A DNA stretch of 25,506 nucleotides from NCBI GenBank assembly GCA_021811005.1, contig JAJZPY010000014.1, positions 1 through 25,506 of the forward strand, given 5' to 3'. Shown here piece after piece: positions 23,049 through 25,506 of this stretch (position 1 is its first letter; the number at the start of each line of letters is the position of its first letter). A program made the position numbers and the translations under genes. Under the pieces are notes generated by a model, which was given only the letters and a program-made list of their open reading frames with translations, made no database searches and was not told where the DNA came from. Source of the stretch: Pseudomonadota bacterium (GTDB lineage Bacteria > Pseudomonadota > Gammaproteobacteria > Burkholderiales > Ferrovaceae).

Positions 23049-24986
23049 TCAGGCAGAAGCCTGACCGCCCAGGTAAGCATCAATAACTTTAGGATCGGAT
23101 TGCACTGCCGCAGGCTGTCCTTCCGCAATCTTCTGGCCGAAGTCCAGCACCGATACCACGTCGGAAATGCCCATCACCACATCCATGTGGTGTTCGATCA
23201 GGATCACGGTAATGCCATGTTCCCGGATCTTGCGGATGATTTCGATCAGATCCTTGATTTCAGGAGACGTCAGTCCGGCAGCGGGCTCATCCAGCAAAAG
23301 CAGCGCGGGGTTAAGGCCCAGGGCGCGCCCGATTTCCAGCAGCCGCTGGCGACCATAGGGCAGGTTGCGCGCCTCTTCGTTCATGAAAGCTTCCAGTCCG
23401 ACGAAACGCAGAATGCTGGCAGCGCGGGTCCGGGCAGCCGCCTCTTCGCGTCGGTAACGGGGCGTGCCGAGCATGACGTCGATCAGGTTGGACTGGTAGG
23501 TGTGATGCAAGCCCACCAGCACGTTTTCCAGCGCCGTCATTTCTCCGAACAGCTGCAGATTCTGGAAGGTCCGTGCCATCCCCTGCAACGCGATGGCCGA
23601 AGGCGTATCGCCGGAAATCGTGCTGCCGTTGAAAACGACGCTCCCTTGGGTGGGCGTGTAAATCCCCGTCAGCACGTTCATCATGGTGGACTTGCCTGAC
23701 CCGTTGGGCCCGATCAGTCCATGAATTGACCCGCGTGCCACGGCCAGATCGACCTGGTTGAGCGCCTTGAGGCCACCAAACTGCATCAGGATCTGGCGGG
23801 CTTCAAGCAAAGGTCCGTCTTTTTTCACGGCATGGTCCGGTGCGGCCCACACCTGTCCTTCCTTGTCCTTGTCGACCGCCAGCGCACGCGTCACCCATTG
23901 CGGGCGATAATGTCCAATCACGTTGCGGACCCATCCGATGATGCCTTCCTGCAGGTAGTACACCACGAACAGGATCAGGAAACCGAAAATGGTGATGCGC
24001 CAGTCGGTCATTTCCTGCAGCTTGTGTGCGCTCCACTCCAGCGCAATTGCACCCGCCACGGGGATTGCCAGCGGCTTGAGCGAGCGATTTCGGGAAATGA
24101 AATGACGGGCGACGAAAAGCGCCACGCCGACGGCAATAACGTGGGCCAAAACCCGGAACAATTCGATGTCGTTCAAAACGTTGGGCAGCAACACCACAAT
24201 GGCGGCACCCAGCACCGGCCCGAGCCGGGTCTTGCGCCCGCCCATGATGAGTGCCAGCAGAAACAGCACGGTCAGCTCGAAATTGAATGTGTTGGGCGCA
24301 ATGTAGAGTTCGTTGAACGTGAACATGCCCCCGGCCAGCCCTGCAAGTCCTGCGCTGATGACAAAGGCAAACACCTTGTAGAAATAGACGCTGACCCCCA
24401 TGCAGTCTGAGGCCACCGGACTCCCGCGCAAAGCTTCGAATGCGCGGCCCAAATGGGATTTGAGAATCCGGTTGATGAGCAGCATCGCCAACAGGAAGAT
24501 CGCGATCACCACGTAGTAGTAATGCTGTTCTTCCAGAATGAAGCCAAACAGCTCGGGCTTCTTGATGGTGATGCCCAACGGTCCGTTGGTGAGGAAGTCC
24601 ATCTCGTTGATCAGGATCTGGGCAATGGTGCCAAATGCCAGCGTCACCATGGCCAGGTAAGGACCCGTGACCCGCAGGGCAGGCAGCGCCAGCAGCAGCC
24701 CGAATGCGGCCGTGACGAAAATGCTGGAGGGAATGGCCAGGTAGAATGGCCAACCGAGCTTCCAGTTGAGAATGCCCGCCGCATAGGCACCGATGCCGAA
24801 TAGCCCGGCATGGGCCAGGGACACTTCCCCGGTATAGCCAACCACGATGTCCAGCCCGAACAGCAACACCGCATAGATGGCAATCAGCACCACCTGGTGC
24901 ACGTAGTATTCGTTGTCAATCCACTGGGGCAATACGGCCAGCAAGGCAAAAGCGGCCAGCAAACCCAAAATTCGAACAGCTTTCAT
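23049..24986 (-). CDS. Fused LivM permease - LivG ATPase of a branched-chain amino acid-type importer
   Basis: The 645-aa product joins two normally separate subunits. Residues about 1-375 are a LivM-type permease with about ten helices and the motif GYTGEVSLAHAGLFGIGAYA. After a charged linker (about 375-398, with DKDKEGQ) comes a LivG-type ATPase: Walker A GPNGSGKST from residue 426, Walker B LLLLDEPAAGL and the LivG-type signature NLPYGRQRLLEIGRAL. There is one continuous frame with no stop or frameshift in the linker. The ATG at 24986 is preceded by AAGG (24998-24995); a TTG just upstream is not needed. It begins 3 bases after the livH stop, so livH-livMG-livF is one operon. Substrate is not certain. 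Confidence 0.92.
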   Translation of the reverse strand: MKAVRILGLLAAFALLAVLPQWIDNEYYVHQVVLIAIYAVLLFGLDIVVGYTGEVSLAHAGLFGIGAYAAGILNWKLGWPFYLAIPSSIFVTAAFGLLLALPALRVTGPYLAMVTLAFGTIAQILINEMDFLTNGPLGITIKKPELFGFILEEQHYYYVVIAIFLLAMLLINRILKSHLGRAFEALRGSPVASDCMGVSVYFYKVFAFVISAGLAGLAGGMFTFNELYIAPNTFNFELTVLFLLALIMGGRKTRLGPVLGAAIVVLLPNVLNDIELFRVLAHVIAVGVALFVARHFISRNRSLKPLAIPVAGAIALEWSAHKLQEMTDWRITIFGFLILFVVYYLQEGIIGWVRNVIGHYRPQWVTRALAVDKDKEGQVWAAPDHAVKKDGPLLEARQILMQFGGLKALNQVDLAVARGSIHGLIGPNGSGKSTMMNVLTGIYTPTQGSVVFNGSTISGDTPSAIALQGMARTFQNLQLFGEMTALENVLVGLHHTYQSNLIDVMLGTPRYRREEAAARTRAASILRFVGLEAFMNEEARNLPYGRQRLLEIGRALGLNPALLLLDEPAAGLTSPEIKDLIEIIRKIREHGITVILIEHHMDVVMGISDVVSVLDFGQKIAEGQPAAVQSDPKVIDAYLGGQASA

Positions 24987-24989
24987 CAA

Positions 24990-25506
24990 TCACACCTTCT
25001 TGATGGTGGTCTTGCCAAACAGCCCGCTGGGCTTGATGGCCAGGACCAGCAGGAGCAGGACCAGGCCGGGCACGTCCTTGTACCCGGTGGAAAGGTAGAA
25101 ACCGGTCGTGGTTTCGGCGATACCCAGCAAGATGCCCCCCACGATCACGCCCAGGCCGGAAGTCAGGCCGCCGATAATGGCCACTGCGAATGCCTTGAGC
25201 CCGAGCACGGCCCCCATGGAAGCGCCAGTCAGCGTGATGGGGGCAATCAGTACGCCGGCAAAGGCGGCCGACATGGAAGACAGCGCATAGGAAAACGTGA
25301 TCACCAGTCCCGTGTTGATTCCCATCAGCCCCGCCGCGTCGCGGTCGCTGGATGTGGCAACCACCGCCTTTCCGTAAATGGAACGGCGGTTGAACAGCTC
25401 CACCAGCAACATCATGAGCAGGGCACCCACCACCACCATCAGTTCCATCGGCAATACATTGGCGCCGAAGATATGGATCGGCGCCGTCGGAAGGGGTGAC
25501 GGGAAA
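24990..25506 (-). CDS. livH: LivH-type permease, C-terminal part (cut by window edge)
   Basis: The reading frame is open from the right edge (…SPLPTAPIHIFGANVLPMEL) to a stop at 24990, so the N-terminus lies outside the window. Visible are NRRSIYGKAVVATSSDRDAAGLMGINT, the conserved cytoplasmic EAA-like loop with the GKA-R-A-A-G-I pattern, and GLKAFAVAIIGGLTSGLGVIVGGILLGIAE. These mark LivH/UrtB inner-membrane permeases. Two to three bases separate it from the fused livM-livG start. Confidence 0.9.
   Translation of the reverse strand, partial: FPSPLPTAPIHIFGANVLPMELMVVVGALLMMLLVELFNRRSIYGKAVVATSSDRDAAGLMGINTGLVITFSYALSSMSAAFAGVLIAPITLTGASMGAVLGLKAFAVAIIGGLTSGLGVIVGGILLGIAETTTGFYLSTGYKDVPGLVLLLLVLAIKPSGLFGKTTIKKV

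Noticed and set aside
1..25506. Insertion sequences, CRISPR arrays, tRNA genes, toxin-antitoxin or phage genes
   Set aside because: None were seen on reading both strands; the region is dense with conserved chromosomal genes.

Overview
The window looks like chromosomal DNA of a GC-rich betaproteobacterium. The evidence is the unbroken run leuS-lptE-holA-proA-nadD-rsfS-rlmH-maf-rng, the yggS-proC-yggT operon facing a DUF971-ubiE-ubiJ-ubiB operon, and typical family-level protein motifs. The density of c-type cytochromes at the left end suggests a respiratory or chemolithotrophic lifestyle (for example Nitrosomonadales/Gallionellales-like). That placement is inference from gene order and content; no database was searched.

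Left end (1-5792): a redox region. A Tat-exported protein whose body lies outside the window (HiPIP- or Rieske-like signal) is divergent from a diheme cytochrome c across a 434-bp regulatory gap. Both genes carry the same 15-bp leader containing the Shine-Dalgarno. After a clear intrinsic terminator come four tightly packed genes: a membrane-anchored monoheme cytochrome c without an obvious distal Met, a 172-aa four-helix protein resembling only the N-terminal part of heme-copper oxidase/NorB subunit I, a thioredoxin-fold lipoprotein, and a two-helix membrane protein of unknown function. This is the most unusual part of the window. Converging on it from the other strand are a tiny two-helix protein, a GT-C-like polytopic membrane protein and a second diheme cytochrome (c4 type), downstream of uvrD.

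Middle (5853-16926): uvrD and leuS diverge from a compact promoter region with two TATAAT boxes. From leuS to rng, nine housekeeping genes run head to tail, many with overlapping stop/start codons. They cover tRNA charging, LPS transport to the outer membrane, the replication clamp loader, proline and NAD synthesis, ribosome silencing, 23S rRNA methylation, a nucleotide-pyrophosphatase and RNase G.

Right end (16928-25506): yggS-proC-yggT (PLP homeostasis, proline synthesis, membrane protein) on the minus strand; DUF971-ubiE-ubiJ-ubiB (ubiquinone synthesis) on the plus strand; then a minus-strand branched-chain-amino-acid-type ABC importer, livH (cut by the window edge), a fused livM-livG gene, and livF. 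No tRNA, rRNA, CRISPR array, insertion sequence or prophage gene was seen.
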